22,882 nt of DNA, taken from Chara braunii (Eukaryota; Streptophyta; Charophyceae; Charales; Characeae). The notes under the pieces are model-generated. The model saw only the letters and a list, made by a program, of their open reading frames with translations, had not been told where the DNA came from and searched no databases. The DNA lies in contig BFEA01000077.1 in assembly GCA_003427395.1 (NCBI GenBank), positions 1,338,175 to 1,361,056 on the forward strand. The letters run 5' to 3'. A program made the translations under genes and the position numbers. Numbering within the stretch: position 1 is the first letter of the stretch; each line of letters begins with the position of its first letter. Below, one piece after another: positions 8,028 to 18,005 of the stretch.

Positions 8028-9382
8028 CTCTGACTTACCTTCCCACGTCTTTGACTTCTCAGTACTCCATCCACATCAGTTTTGCTACTTCAGCTCGTCG
8101 ACACTGCGGCTCTTCCTCGACGCCATTCCGGACTTCTCATCGTGGACGTCATTGGCAGCTTCATGGACTTCATCACGATCATCTCTGCCTACTTCAGACG
8201 TCGCCACTCTCTTACCACTCTACCCTGTACAGTACCCTGGTTGTGTCGCATGATGGTCTCCCTTTAGCCGGGTTCCTCTGAGTTGGGCTCTCCCTTGGCA
8301 TACGCATAGGCATTGGGACCGTAGCGTTGCCCTGGCTTCCCATCTTACGGATCTAGCTCCGACCTCCCTCACTTTAGGAGTTATTTGCATGATTCCCTTA
8401 CCCATCATCTTTCTACCCTTCGCCGGCCCTCACGCCCTAGTTAGGCCGCCCTGCATGCTTCATCTAGGTGCGCCCAGTATACCAGGCTCCCTTGTTCCCT
8501 TGTAGCAGTCACCCCTTAGTCGAGCATTACCCGCCCTGATGGTCTATCTGTTAGGGTCATTGGTTCTGTTCGCTCCCAGTTCCCTACCCTCATTGAGCCT
8601 GATGACATGTGTTTTCCCCTGTCACTATGTGTGGATGCCCTTAGGAGTTTTCGACCCCTAGGCTGCATTCGCCACCCTCAGAGACCATCCCACCCTTTGG
8701 TTTGCGACACACTTCTCATGTGACATATGGTTGTCTTGTTGATTGCTTTGATGCTCTCAGACAGAGGCTATTGCCTCCGACATTTCTAGGATTTAGTTGT
8801 TCTGCTTTTGATGTTCTTAGGACTTATACACTAGTCAGTTGTTACCAGACTGAGGCTAGTGCCTCCAACATTCTAGGATCTAGTTGTCACTACTTTCTAC
8901 TTTCCTATGACATATATGCTAGTTAGTTGCCTTTGCTTTCCTAGGACATGTATGTTAGTTAGTTGCTTCTACTTTCACTTAGGCTGTTAGCTGTGACATT
9001 GTTGTTTTGTGACATTTTATATCCTAGGTTGCATCGCATGGACTCAGCATGGAGCTTGCTCCGCATCCTAGACTACTCATGTTTTCTTTTCTTTGGTAGA
9101 GTTCCGCTTCTTCGCGGAAGCCCCCTTGGCCTGTTCTCACAGGCCTGTGTTGTATTCGGGGTAGGCCAGTCCAGGCCGGTACCTCTGTCAGTACCAGCCA
9201 GTCCAGTCCAGTCCCGTCAGTCCGCTGGGGTATACCCCAGCCATTGTCTGTTTTCAGTCTCATTCTTCACTTGCACATTTTGTAGTACGTGCGTTGGAGT
9301 CTTGCGTGGGGAGCTGCGCTGTGCACCTTGCTCCTTCCTTCTTCCTCCATCTCCATTTCTGTCACTAGCGGAGCACCACACC
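8028..9382 (+). other. Non-coding 3' tail of copy 1 (3' UTR and probable LTR)
   Basis: It is shared with 12630-14036 after copy 2, so it belongs to the element and not to the flank. No domain can be read in its short open frames. No purine-rich tract that would fix the LTR start is evident. It contains degenerate internal repeats (8741-8965), an 18-bp perfect palindrome (9224-9241) and GTCCA repeats near 9200. Compared with copy 2 it lacks a 71-bp segment at the position after 9122 and a 16-bp segment near 8506. The end is placed at the point where both copies stop matching. Confidence 0.6.
8741..8965 (+). repeat. Degenerate tandem repeats in the copy 1 tail
   Basis: Partial units recur with the shared words AGACTGAGGCT, GCCTCCAACATT, TCTAGGATYTAGTTGT and CTAGTTAGTTGC. 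The period is about 100 bp, with shorter sub-repeats near the end. Copy 2 has the same block at 13345-13560 but one short sub-unit fewer, which fits slippage or unequal exchange. Confidence 0.6.
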
Positions 9383-9393
9383 TGGTGGGTCCG
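9383..9393 (+). other. PBS-like sequence at the end of the copy 1 tail
   Basis: TGGTGGGTCCG begins TGG, as retroelement primer-binding sites complementary to a tRNA 3' CCA do. It follows CACACC and is the last sequence shared by both tails. If real, the tail is an LTR followed by the start of a next internal region, as in tandem LTR arrays. It could equally be the 3' edge of the tail. The matching tRNA has not been identified. Confidence 0.3.
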
Positions 9394-9399
9394 CTACAT

Positions 9400-12300
9400 G
9401 AGAGTATCACGATGTTTTCCCATCGTCGTTCTCGTACGCCGGCATCCCACTGATGCGCGATATCGAGCACTCCATCCAGCTGGTGCCTGACTATCGTGTT
9501 CCCCACCAGACACCCTACAGACTCTCAATTCCCGAGGCCACCGAACTCAGGCGTCAGCTTGAGCAGCTCCTGAGACTAGGTTTCATTAAACCAGCAACTC
9601 CCCGTGGGGTGCACCCGTCCTCTTTGCTCGCAAAGAGGATGAAACTCTCCGTCTCTGCATCGACCATCGAGGTTTCAACCGCTACACGGCTAAGAATAGC
9701 TACCCATGCCTCGTTCCGACGAGTTGTTCGACCGCCTAGCAGGCAACCGCTTCTTTACGAAGATTGATCTTTGTAGCAGTTACCATCAGATCCGCGTCAC
9801 TGCAGCGGACCAGCCGAAGACAGCGTTCCGATCGCACTTGGACTACTGCGAGTTTACGGTCATGTCATTCAGCCTCACCAACGCACTCGCTACCTTCCAG
9901 AGGGCGATGAACGACATCTTCAGGGATATCCTGGAGTAGTATGTTCTCATCTACCTCGACGATATCTTGATCCACAACTATAACATTGAGGAGCATCTCA
10001 GACACCTTCGCGACGTCCTTGACCGCTTGCGCAGACATGGCTTCTATGCCAAGCTGAGCAAGTGCCGCTTTGCCCATCACAAAGTGGATTTCTCAGGACA
10101 CTACGTGTCTGACCAGGGTCTCCACATGGATGACGCGAAGGTCACTGCTATTGCAGAGTGGCCCATCCCCACATCCGCCAAGCAGCTTCACAGCTTCCTG
10201 GGCCTCACTAACTACTATAATAATTTCATCCAGGGATACGCTAGGTATTCCTACGTCCTTACCTTCACCCTTGTCCGGAAGAACCCGCCATGGGTTTGGA
10301 CACCCCTTCACGAGGACGCCTTATGCGCCCTCGAAAAGGCGGTGACATGTGCACCGGTTCTTCAGCTACCCGATTTTGATCGCCCTTTTATCCTTACCAC
10401 CGATGCGTCAGACTTTGCTGTAAAAGCTGTGCTTTCTCAAATTTTCCCTTCCTCCCCTGATTCCTCTCATCCTCGTATCCCTCACTTCCCAACCCCTACC
10501 CCTACCACTGCTTCCCGCCTGACGCCTACTTGTTCAGCTACTTACGAGCCTTCTATTGATTTTTCTCCTACCATCGTCGAGGACGGCACTGTCAAGTCTC
10601 ACTTAGGTGATTGCCTGATAGCCTTCTACTCCGGTCAACTCCTGCCCACCGAGATAAACTACACCGCAGATGAACGTGAGGTTCTCGCAGTAGTTTATGT
10701 CGCTCGACACTAGTGTCACTACCTGCACGGGGAAATATTTACAATGCGCATGGACAACTCTATTGGCCAGGCTTTTCTGACAAAGTCGAAGATCACTCCT
10801 CGACAGACTCACTAGTGGCGCGACCTATCCGAGTTTTGTTTCACCACGGAGCACATCAAGGGTGAGACTAATTAGGTCGCAAATGCCTTATCCCGACGCC
10901 CTGACCATGATCAGGAGCAGATCCAGCTCGCTGCCATCTCGGTCACCACCGTCCACCACTCGGTGATCGACGAGTTTCACACTCAGTATCGCCACTGCCC
11001 CGACTATCGCGTCATCCATGCAACCCTTCGGAGTGGCAAGACCGTCCCGGACTACTTTCTCGGGGACAACGGTCTTGTGTACTGGAACGGTTCACAAGGC
11101 ACCAGAGAGCCCCGCATTTGCGTTCCCTCCACTGGACAACTACGTGTCCGGGCAGTAGCAGAGTTCCATGACCAGACAGCCGTCGGTAATTTGGGCTTCC
11201 ACAAGACGTTGGCTCGTGTGAGCCGCCTGTACGTCTGGCCTAAACGCAAGGACTTTGTGAAGGACTACGTCACAGAGTATCCCATCTGTCAGGAGGTGAA
11301 CAGTGCGAACCACTTGCCTTAGGTGAACAACCTCTTCCTATCCCAAAGGGTCGTTGGCAGTCCATCTTGATGGACTTTATCGGTCCTCTTCGTCCTCCAA
11401 TCCCCCGCGATCATGATGCTTTCTTGACCGTTGTCGACCGCTTCACGAAGCGTGCACGCTTTGTTCCGTGCCGCTATGCCATCCGTGCATGTGAGTTCGC
11501 CGACATCGTGTTTGACCGAGTCGTGTGTGACCACGGTTTACCTCTGAGCATCATATCTGACTGTGACCTGCGCTTTACCAGCCGATTCGAATGACGGCTC
11601 CACGAGGTATACGGCACCCAGCTCCGCTTCTCCTTGTCTTACTGTCCCCAGACTGATGGTCAGACCGAGGTCACGAACAAGACTCTCGGAGATATTCTCC
11701 GAAAGATTGTTCGTGACGACCAACAGTGGGATCTCTATCTTGCCCACGCGGAGATAGCCTACGACCACGGCGTCTCGCCAGCCACGGGGATCTCGCCTTA
11801 CTATTGCAACCTCGGCTATCACTCTCGTGTTCCCGCAGACTTCCTTCGACCGTCACAAATGCACCCCGACACGAGTTATCCCGCGTTGGATGATTGGGTT
11901 GCACACATGACGTCGATCATGAAGACCGCGCATGAGCATATAGCCGCTTTCCAGACTCGCATGACAACACGTGCGAACCGATCGAGGATAGATCATCCAT
12001 TCAAAGTCGGTGATGATGTGTTTATGGACACCCTCCACTTACAGCTCAAAGCGGACACGCTTCTCAAGTTTTGGCGTCGCTTCGTTGACCCATGCCTCAT
12101 TCTCCAGGTCGTCGGTTCTTATACTGCTTCTAGCCTGGTCAGCTTCCGTGTGAAGCTGCCCGACTACCTACCCCAGGCTCGTGTGCACGATGTCTACCAC
12201 ATCTCGTTACTGCGTCCCTACCGTAGACCGTCTGTGCGTTTTGTTGGATGACCATAGAGCCCTCCACCCATCATGGTGGACGGCCACGAGGAGTTCCTCA

Positions 12301-12629
12301 TTTCACACATCATTGGTTGTCGAGTCCCCGACTACAACTCTCCCCATGTCGAGTATCTCGTACGTTGGAAGGGTTACCCTTATGAGGAGGTTACTTGGGA
12401 GCCCCTCAAGCACTTGCAGCACGCTCGCATGTTGGTGCGTGCCTAAGACCGTGCTCGTCGTGCTGGGTTGACTGCTCCTCCTCAGCCCACCGACCCTCCT
12501 CCTTCTCCCTTGGCTAAGGAGACCGCTAAAGTCGAGCCTGCTCCATCTGAGGCAGACCTTCAGGAGCAACCGGGTGCTTCTGAGCATCCACAGCGCACTC
12601 GTCGTCGTCCTGCTCGATATGACGATTGA
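9400..12629 (+). pseudogene. pol: pol (partial RT-RH-IN-chromodomain), copy 2, heavily mutated
   Basis: Relic of the same polyprotein as copy 1. One-base deletions near 9589 and 9703 shift the frame twice, and a net loss of four bases near 11323 shifts it again. In-frame stops are TAG 9937, TAG 10711, TAG 10813, TAG 10873, TAG 11320, TGA 11592, TGA 12249, TAG 12255 and TAA 12444. Motifs still readable are YLDD (9952-9963), FTKIDL, TTDASDF of RNase H with the Pro/Ser/Thr-rich insert, DEREVLAVV, and the integrase Asp (11373), Asp (11559) and Glu (11667), so DD35E is intact. The chromodomain (about 12276-12437) keeps YLVRWKGYP. It ends in RYDD and TGA 12627-12629, like copy 1. It cannot make a full product. 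Confidence 0.85.
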
Positions 12630-14036
12630 CTCTGACTTATCTTCCCACGTCTTTGATGTCTCAGTACCCCATCCACTCCAGTTTTGCCACTTCAGCTCGT
12701 CGACGTTGCGTCTCTTCCTCGATGGCATTCTAGACTTCTTATCATGGACGTTATAAGCAGCTTCATGGACTTCGTCACGATCATCTCTGCCTACTTCAGA
12801 CGTCATCACTCTCTTACTACTTTACCCTGTACAGTACCCTGGTTGTGTCGCATGATGGTCTCCCTTGGCTGGGTTTCTTTGAGTTGGGTTCTCCCTTGGT
12901 ATACGCATTGGCATCGGGACCGTAGCGTTGCCTTGGCTTCCCAGCTTACGGATCCATCTCCGACTTCCTCCACCTTAGGAGTCATTTGCATGATTCCCTT
13001 ATCCATCACTTTTTTCTACCCTCTGTCGGCCCTCACACCCTAGTTAGGCAGCCTCGCATACTAATCTAGGTGCGCCCAGTATACCAAGCTCCCTTGTTCC
13101 CTTGCATGGTCGACCCTCCATAGCAGTCACCCCTTTAGTCGAACATTACCCGCCCTGATGGTCTATCTGTTAGGATCATTGGTTCTGTTCGCTCCCAGTT
13201 CCCTACCCTCATTGAGTCTGATGACATGTGTCTCCCTGTCATTATGTGTGGATGCCCTTAGGATTTTATCGACCCCTAAGCTGCACTCGCCACCCTCAGA
13301 GACCATCTCACCCTTTGGTTTGCGACACACTCCTCCTGTGACATATGGTTGTCTTGTTGTTGCTTTGTTGCTCTCAGACTGAGGCTACCGCTTCTAACAT
13401 TTCTAGGATTTAGTTGTTCTGCTTTTGCTGTTCTTAGGACTTATACACTAGTTAGTTGTTTCCAGACTGAGGCTACAGCCTCCAAGATTCTAGGATCTAG
13501 TTGTCATTACTTTCTGCTTTCCTCGGACATGTATCCTAGTTAGTTGCTTCTGCTTTCACTTAGGCTGTTAGTTGTGACGTTGCTATTTTGTGACATTTTT
13601 TCTCCTAGGTTGCACCGCATGGACTCAGCATGGAGCTTGCTCCGCATCCTAGACTACTCGGGTTTTCTTTTTCTTTGGTAGAGTTCCGCTTCTTGGTGGA
13701 AGCGTGCTTGTATCTAGGCGATCCATCACAGGCCGAGGATCGTGTAGCGGACCTCTGGTTGGCCTGTGGAGCAGCCCTTTGGCCTGTTCTCACAGGCCTG
13801 TGTTATATTCGGGGTAGTCCAGTCCAGGCCAGTACCTCTGTCGGTACCAGCCAGTCCAGTCCAGTCTAGTCAGTCCGCTGGGGTAATACCCCAGCTGTTG
13901 TCTGTTTTTGAGACCATTCTACATTCGCACATCTTGGAGTACGTGCGTTGGAGTCTAGCGTGGGAGCTGCGCTGTGCCATCTCGCTCTCCCCTTCATCCT
14001 CCATCTCAATCTCTATCCCAGGCGAAGCACCACACC
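12630..14036 (+). other. Non-coding 3' tail of copy 2
   Basis: Same tail as 8028-9382, with substitutions and indels. It has two segments that copy 1 lacks: 16 bp near 13106-13121 and 71 bp at 13704-13774. The degenerate repeat block lies at 13345-13560 and the palindrome at 13877-13895. No coding region is seen. After 14047 the similarity to copy 1 stops. Confidence 0.6.
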
Positions 14037-14047
14037 TGGTGGGTCCG
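14037..14047 (+). other. PBS-like sequence at the end of the copy 2 tail
   Basis: TGGTGGGTCCG, identical to 9383-9393, again preceded by CACACC. The next bases (GCACACTC) differ from those after copy 1 (CTACATGA), so this point is the right edge of the shared repeat unit. Confidence 0.3.
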
Positions 14048-15190
14048 GCACACTCAATCTGCAGTGGGCATCGTGATTGGACTGCTGAGTGGTGTGTTGG
14101 ATTCAGCAGGGTTGGAGGCAATTGGTGGGCTTGATAGGTTGGGCGCACGCCTGCGCCATAGCTACCGGTAGGAGCTCAAGGTTGGGAGGAAGAAGTCTCG
14201 CTGTAACGATGGAACACGGTATATGATTGGTTTCTGGATGTTGATAATGTGGTTGGGATTCTTGGGGGTCGTGCGTTGATTGGCTGGAGGGAGCGGGAAG
14301 TTTATCAGAATTGACTCTCATCAATTCTATTTTTGGTTTTAAGTGCTTCCTCTGTGCATTCTTCTCATCTGGTTTGGTGTGGATTGCTCTCTCCAAGATC
14401 TACTGTCATTGTGCATGTGTATGGGAACGTGTGGATGCTGTATCTCGTTTCAATCAGGCACATAACAGTATTATCTAGGATGCTGAACCCAGTTTCCTGC
14501 ACGAGATCTTTCCCTGCTGCCAATGGACTGGGGCCCCTGAACAAGGACAGGGTTACTGACCCAGGGTTCCCCTGAGGTCAGCAGGCTGCACTTCAACATG
14601 ATTATTCGTCAAAAACATGACTTCACGGTCTTCACCTTTTTGAAATCACCATTATTCAGGGCATGGTCTGATGATGAGTGCTTAGTACCGCTTACCCTTC
14701 GAATGCTTGGCGACAAGTCATGATCATGTCATTTCTGCACTGATTCCTTGCCCTCCTTTGCTCTTGAACGAGGGTTTGAAGTTTAAACCATGGATATGGA
14801 AGCTCTACCCTGTCCGAAGCAGTCTTGCACGGTAACTCTAGTCAGGGGCAAAAGGGTGCGAGAAAACGCGAGGAATTACTAGCTGTAAAATTTCACTGAA
14901 ACTCCAGTCACAGGCTCTTCATGTACAAAATCAGCACAATGTGTGAGCAGGTGCTGCTCCTCACCAATAGATGGAGCCTCCCGTTCGTGCTAGTGGTGCC
15001 TGCTCTTACCAGCATCCCTAGCATCTGTTCGGATTGTTTCCCTCCCCCAAAAAAAACAAGCACAATGTGTGAGGCTTTACTCTTGCGGAGAACACAATGT
15101 GTCGTGAAGAACCAAAACTTTACCTGAGCAAAATCACATTAGGATTTTCTTGGACATATCGGACCACATTGGTGCCCACTCGGCATGCAT
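14048..15190. other. Unassigned DNA to the right of the retroelement pair
   Basis: No gene, RNA or known repeat recognised. Short open frames here have no domain-like content. The words GCACAATGTGTGAG occur twice (near 14935 and 15060), one after an A-run, which may be a small local duplication. Confidence 0.5.
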
Positions 15191-15199
15191 TTGACTGCA

Positions 15200-15324
15200 A
15201 TTGTGTCTAGAAATCATTTGGAAAAGTTCCTACGCCTTCCGGTAATGATGGCCGTATCTGGAGTGGAATTTGCACCAGATGCGGCGATAATAACCGGGCG
15301 GGCGTTCTATTCGGGTGAAGACAG
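15200..15324. mobile_element. Decayed fold-back (MITE-like) element, TA-flanked on the right
   Basis: The right end, 15303-15327, matches 22 of 25 bases of the right end of the MITE at 21581-21685, including the terminal GAAGAC-GTAG with TA after it. Inside, CGCCTTCCGG...GTATCTGG (from about 15233) is largely complementary to CCAGATGCGGC...CCGGGCGGGCG (to about 15305), so the element folds back on itself. The left terminus is too degraded to place; 15200 is approximate. Confidence 0.45.
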
Positions 15325-15329
15325 TAGTG

Positions 15330-16716
15330 TTACTAAGTCCTGAGCCATGTTTGCACTCCGTGCTCAGAATGAAACGGTCTACTGACTGTGCTCTGTGTGG
15401 TTGGCATCCATACCAGCAGAGAGCCTAGTAGTTATCTCAAATCAGTTTACGATCTCCGCTGGTTCCAGTTCAGCAGCACAGTCACAGTAACAGTCGCTTA
15501 TCTGCTGTAAGTCTGTCAGTGAAAATCTTCTCTGCAGAAGCTCTGACATTTCTGGCAACTGCTGTCTGCATCTATATGGAAGGTACGGTCATGGATTCTA
15601 CATCTGGGCATTAACGCTGGCCCGAGTACAGAGGTACACAGCACCAATGGTATGGCTTCTAGCCATGGGGAGGACTATGATAGCACTGTCGACAATGTCG
15701 AGTCTGAACGCCCTCTGAGTCTGACACCTTTACCAGCTCTTGCAGTCCTCTTCTTGTGTATCTCGCCTCGCTTCCAGTCCACCCACCTTCGCTTGGGCCT
15801 TTCTCTAGAGACGACCAACTGGTGTTTCAGTTTCTTTTTCCTTTCTCTGACCTTTTTTGTAAGGAACTTCTTCCAGATTCTGATGGCATAGTACGCACAC
15901 TGGGACTTCTTTTGACTCATCTTGGGGCGCAATGGCAGTCAAAAAGATGCATGCAGCTGAAGCCACAATTTTGGTCAGATGCATTCAGGAAAGTCCTCGT
16001 GTGAGTATGCTCTCCGAATTTTCATAGCTGCAGCCATGAGCACAGTTCCCAACAACCTCTTTTTGTCCCATGGAAGAGCCCATGGGATGCATCTAGCGGA
16101 CAGCTGGATGGCGTCCGCGGCGGGCATATATAATTTTGAATAGTATGGGTTTTTGGGACCCAGCCTGAGGGCGTTAAACCACCTGTAGCCCAAAAAAAAA
16201 AAAACACCTGTAGCCTAGGCTACCAGCCGGGCCGCCCGGGTCACCCTGTTTTCCCGCCCGGCCGCGCAAGGACCAGGGAAGGTCTTAGCAAATAAAACAA
16301 AAAAAAATCAAAAAAATCCGAACAAAACCTATGCTATGCAGGGAAAGAAGATTAGCTTGGCCCCAGCGCATTCAGGGTCAACATCCAGAAATCGGGAACG
16401 GCCCGAAAGGGTCCTTTTTTTCCCTAGAAATCGTCCAGTAATTTTTCTTTTCAAATACAAAAAGGATGGGAGTGTTCTGAGGATATGCAATGGCCCAATG
16501 CGAACATGGATAGTCAGTCTGACGTGGACCCCAACTTCCCAGTTTATCCATGTCATCCTCTCACAGGGCCCATGCAAAAAATCTTTTCTCCATCTTTCCC
16601 ATTTTAACGGATGTCCTAAAGGACACCATGGACCCCAGTGTGTTGGCAGCCGGTTTTTTTTTTTTTTTTTTTTTTTTTTAACCGCCGTTTTGCAGTTCTT
16701 CGTACTAAGTAACTAA
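15330..16716. other. Unassigned region with simple repeats and small palindromes
   Basis: No gene is supported. Open frames at 15652-15932 and 16336-16716 lack domains and end in homopolymers. Notable points are an 8-bp inverted repeat TCCCATGG/CCATGGGA (16066-16087), A-runs near 16190 and 16300, a duplicated ACCTGTAGCC around the first A-run, a perfect 14-bp palindrome GTAGCCTAGGCTAC (16210-16223) next to a short GC-rich patch, and a 25-30 base T-run at about 16653-16679. Confidence 0.5.
16653..16679. repeat. Poly-T tract
   Basis: A homopolymer of about 27 T bases. On the minus strand it is poly-A, which could mark a retroposed sequence or be simple slippage; no source gene is visible next to it. 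Confidence 0.85.
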
Positions 16717-16731
16717 GGGTCTTGTTAGACA

Positions 16732-16904
16732 CTCCTAAAAGTGCCTGTTTTTAGGATTTCGTCGTGCTTGCACGCATTCCTAAATCCGATTTTGAGACCG
16801 AAAATGTGAAAACGGCGTCAGGGCTCGTCCTAAAGAATTAAGGATTCCCCAGGCAAAATATCCTAATTTTTTTGCTTGCCCCTGACGTACTGAAAAATTT
16901 AGGA
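16732..16904. repeat. Cluster of TCCTAA/TTAGGA motifs next to the candidate left end
   Basis: Six copies of the hexamer occur in both orientations at about 16732, 16751, 16778, 16828, 16861 and 16899. CGTCAGGG (16816-16823) also pairs with CCCTGACG (16880-16887). Clustered subterminal motifs are typical transposase-binding regions of cut-and-paste elements, but binding here is unproven. Confidence 0.45.
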
Positions 16905-17454
16905 GCCTGCGTTTGACGGAGTTGTGGCGTCGCGCGCATGGCACCGTCGTCTCGGACTCCGTGGTGCAGAAGTAGTCCGTCGGGCCAGGGGTCGGACATC
17001 GGAGGTCTCCGGAGGGCCGACGGAGGCAACGGCCACCACCAGTCGCAGTTGGCGGGGGGGGTGGACCACGGAGGGCGAGCGGGGGTGCCCTGTCGTCCGT
17101 AGTCGACCGTTGGCTTCGATGTGAAACGCGGAGGAGGACGACGACTCGAGCAGCACCACATTTCGACGAGCTGCGGGCAGCGGATGGGCCCCGTCTTGTG
17201 CGTACTCCGGCATACGAAGGTACTGCTGTCCGATCTGTCGGCGTGCCAGAGGACATATTCTGTAATGCTTGTCCGAAACGCTGCATCTGAAGGCGACATT
17301 CATGGCAGACGTGTATCGGAGGTTGCCTCTGCTGCCACTCGTTGTCGTCGTCTTCTTGTTTGTCGTCTTCCTCCACGTGTGTTTGTCCTTCCGCCCGTGG
17401 AAGCAAAATCGCAAACAACGGGTGTCCACGATATGGCCTTCCGTACAACGATGA

Positions 17455-17874
17455 ATGGCGAACTTCCACGCAGACAGAGAACCGGCGGCAGATCAGGGCG
17501 GGAGAGGATCTGGCACGGCGGTGCCTCGACGGCAGTACGACCCATCGTTGTACAACCATCTACCACCACACGAGCAGCCGCTGCCCCCGTCGGACGAGGA
17601 ACCGGAGACAGAGGAACTCACAACGTTACCTTTGGGTAGTGGGTCGACGCAGATGTGGTCGCAGACGGTGGCAGCTGGCGGGTCCTGGCTCAACGAAGGT
17701 GGCCAGTTCACGTCCTTCCTACAGCAAGGCTTGGAAGACGACGACGACAGGCAGGTTGATCTGAGGTTCGGCTTGTCGTCCGGCGGTGCGACGGCAGCGA
17801 CCCGTACATTCATCATCAACCCGGAGCCTTCGCCTCCTTCCCTTCAACGTCCTCGAAGTGCGCAGACCGAGTAG
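17455..17874 (+). CDS. Hypothetical acidic protein, candidate Harbinger accessory ORF (start part)
   Basis: ATG at 17455 opens a 139-codon frame. The product is rich in Pro, Gln, Ser, Asp and Glu, with PPSDEEPETEEL near residue 45, LLQQGLEDDDDRQVDLRFGLSSGG-like sequence near residues 90-110 (as FLQQGLEDDDD then RQVDLRFGLSSGG), and FIINPEPSPP. The mix of acidic and hydrophobic patches looks like a natural disordered N-terminus rather than a frame in random DNA. The same frame is open again after TAG 17872-17874, up to a TGA at about 18043. It is convergent with the transposase. I do not recognise a domain; the link to the Harbinger Myb-like partner comes from position only. Confidence 0.4.
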   Translation: MANFHADREPAADQGGRGSGTAVPRRQYDPSLYNHLPPHEQPLPPSDEEPETEELTTLPLGSGSTQMWSQTVAAGGSWLNEGGQFTSFLQQGLEDDDDRQVDLRFGLSSGGATAATRTFIINPEPSPPSLQRPRSAQTE

Positions 17875-18005
17875 TCCACACTTCCAGCAGCTGCGTCCAT
17901 TGATGCTGGTGTCGGGCCATCACCTTCAGACCGGAAGCATGGCAAGATTGTGTCGTTTGGCAAACGGAGTAGAGACGGCTGCCCCGCCCCTGCCGGAGTG
18001 GCAGC

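Larger units (their letters stand above)
1..9393 (+). mobile_element. Ty3/gypsy chromovirus-type LTR retrotransposon, copy 1 (degenerate)
   Basis: Gene order gag, protease, reverse transcriptase, RNase H, integrase, chromodomain on the plus strand defines a Ty3/gypsy (Metaviridae) element of the chromovirus branch. Gag is at 1590-3666, pol at 3603-8027, and a non-coding tail follows to about 9393. The left limit is unresolved: no sequence upstream of gag matches the tail, so no LTR pair can be drawn. Pol is nearly intact (three stops), but gag is shifted and integrase lacks its catalytic Glu, so the copy should be non-autonomous. A 5'-truncated second copy follows directly. Confidence 0.8.
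9400..14047 (+). mobile_element. Ty3/gypsy chromovirus copy 2, 5'-truncated tandem copy
   Basis: From GAGAGTATCACGA at 9400 the sequence follows copy 1 from GAGAGTACCACGA at 4789 through pol and the tail to TGGTGGGTCCG (14037-14047). Gag, protease and the first part of reverse transcriptase are missing. The copies sit head to tail without other DNA between them. This could come from recombination between elements, from template switching during reverse transcription, or from nested insertion and deletion. Copy 2 carries more stops and indels than copy 1. Confidence 0.85.

Noticed and set aside
8702-9490. Short open frames in the tail, considered as an env-like or accessory gene
   Set aside because: No signal peptide plus membrane pattern typical of env, not maintained in copy 2, and the region is made of degenerate repeats.
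16066-16223. TCCCATGG/CCATGGGA inverted repeat and GTAGCCTAGGCTAC palindrome as regulatory sites
   Set aside because: Short palindromes of this size occur by chance in 22 kb, and no gene is adjacent.
15652-16716. Small open frames of 79-126 codons considered as host genes
   Set aside because: No domain, homopolymer-derived ends (poly-Phe from the T-run), and no regular gene context.
16780-17559. 259-codon minus-strand open frame and two overlapping minus-strand frames
   Set aside because: Runs through the candidate transposon end and opposite the plus-strand acidic ORF; product is Arg/Pro/Ser-rich without a motif. Judged a shadow.
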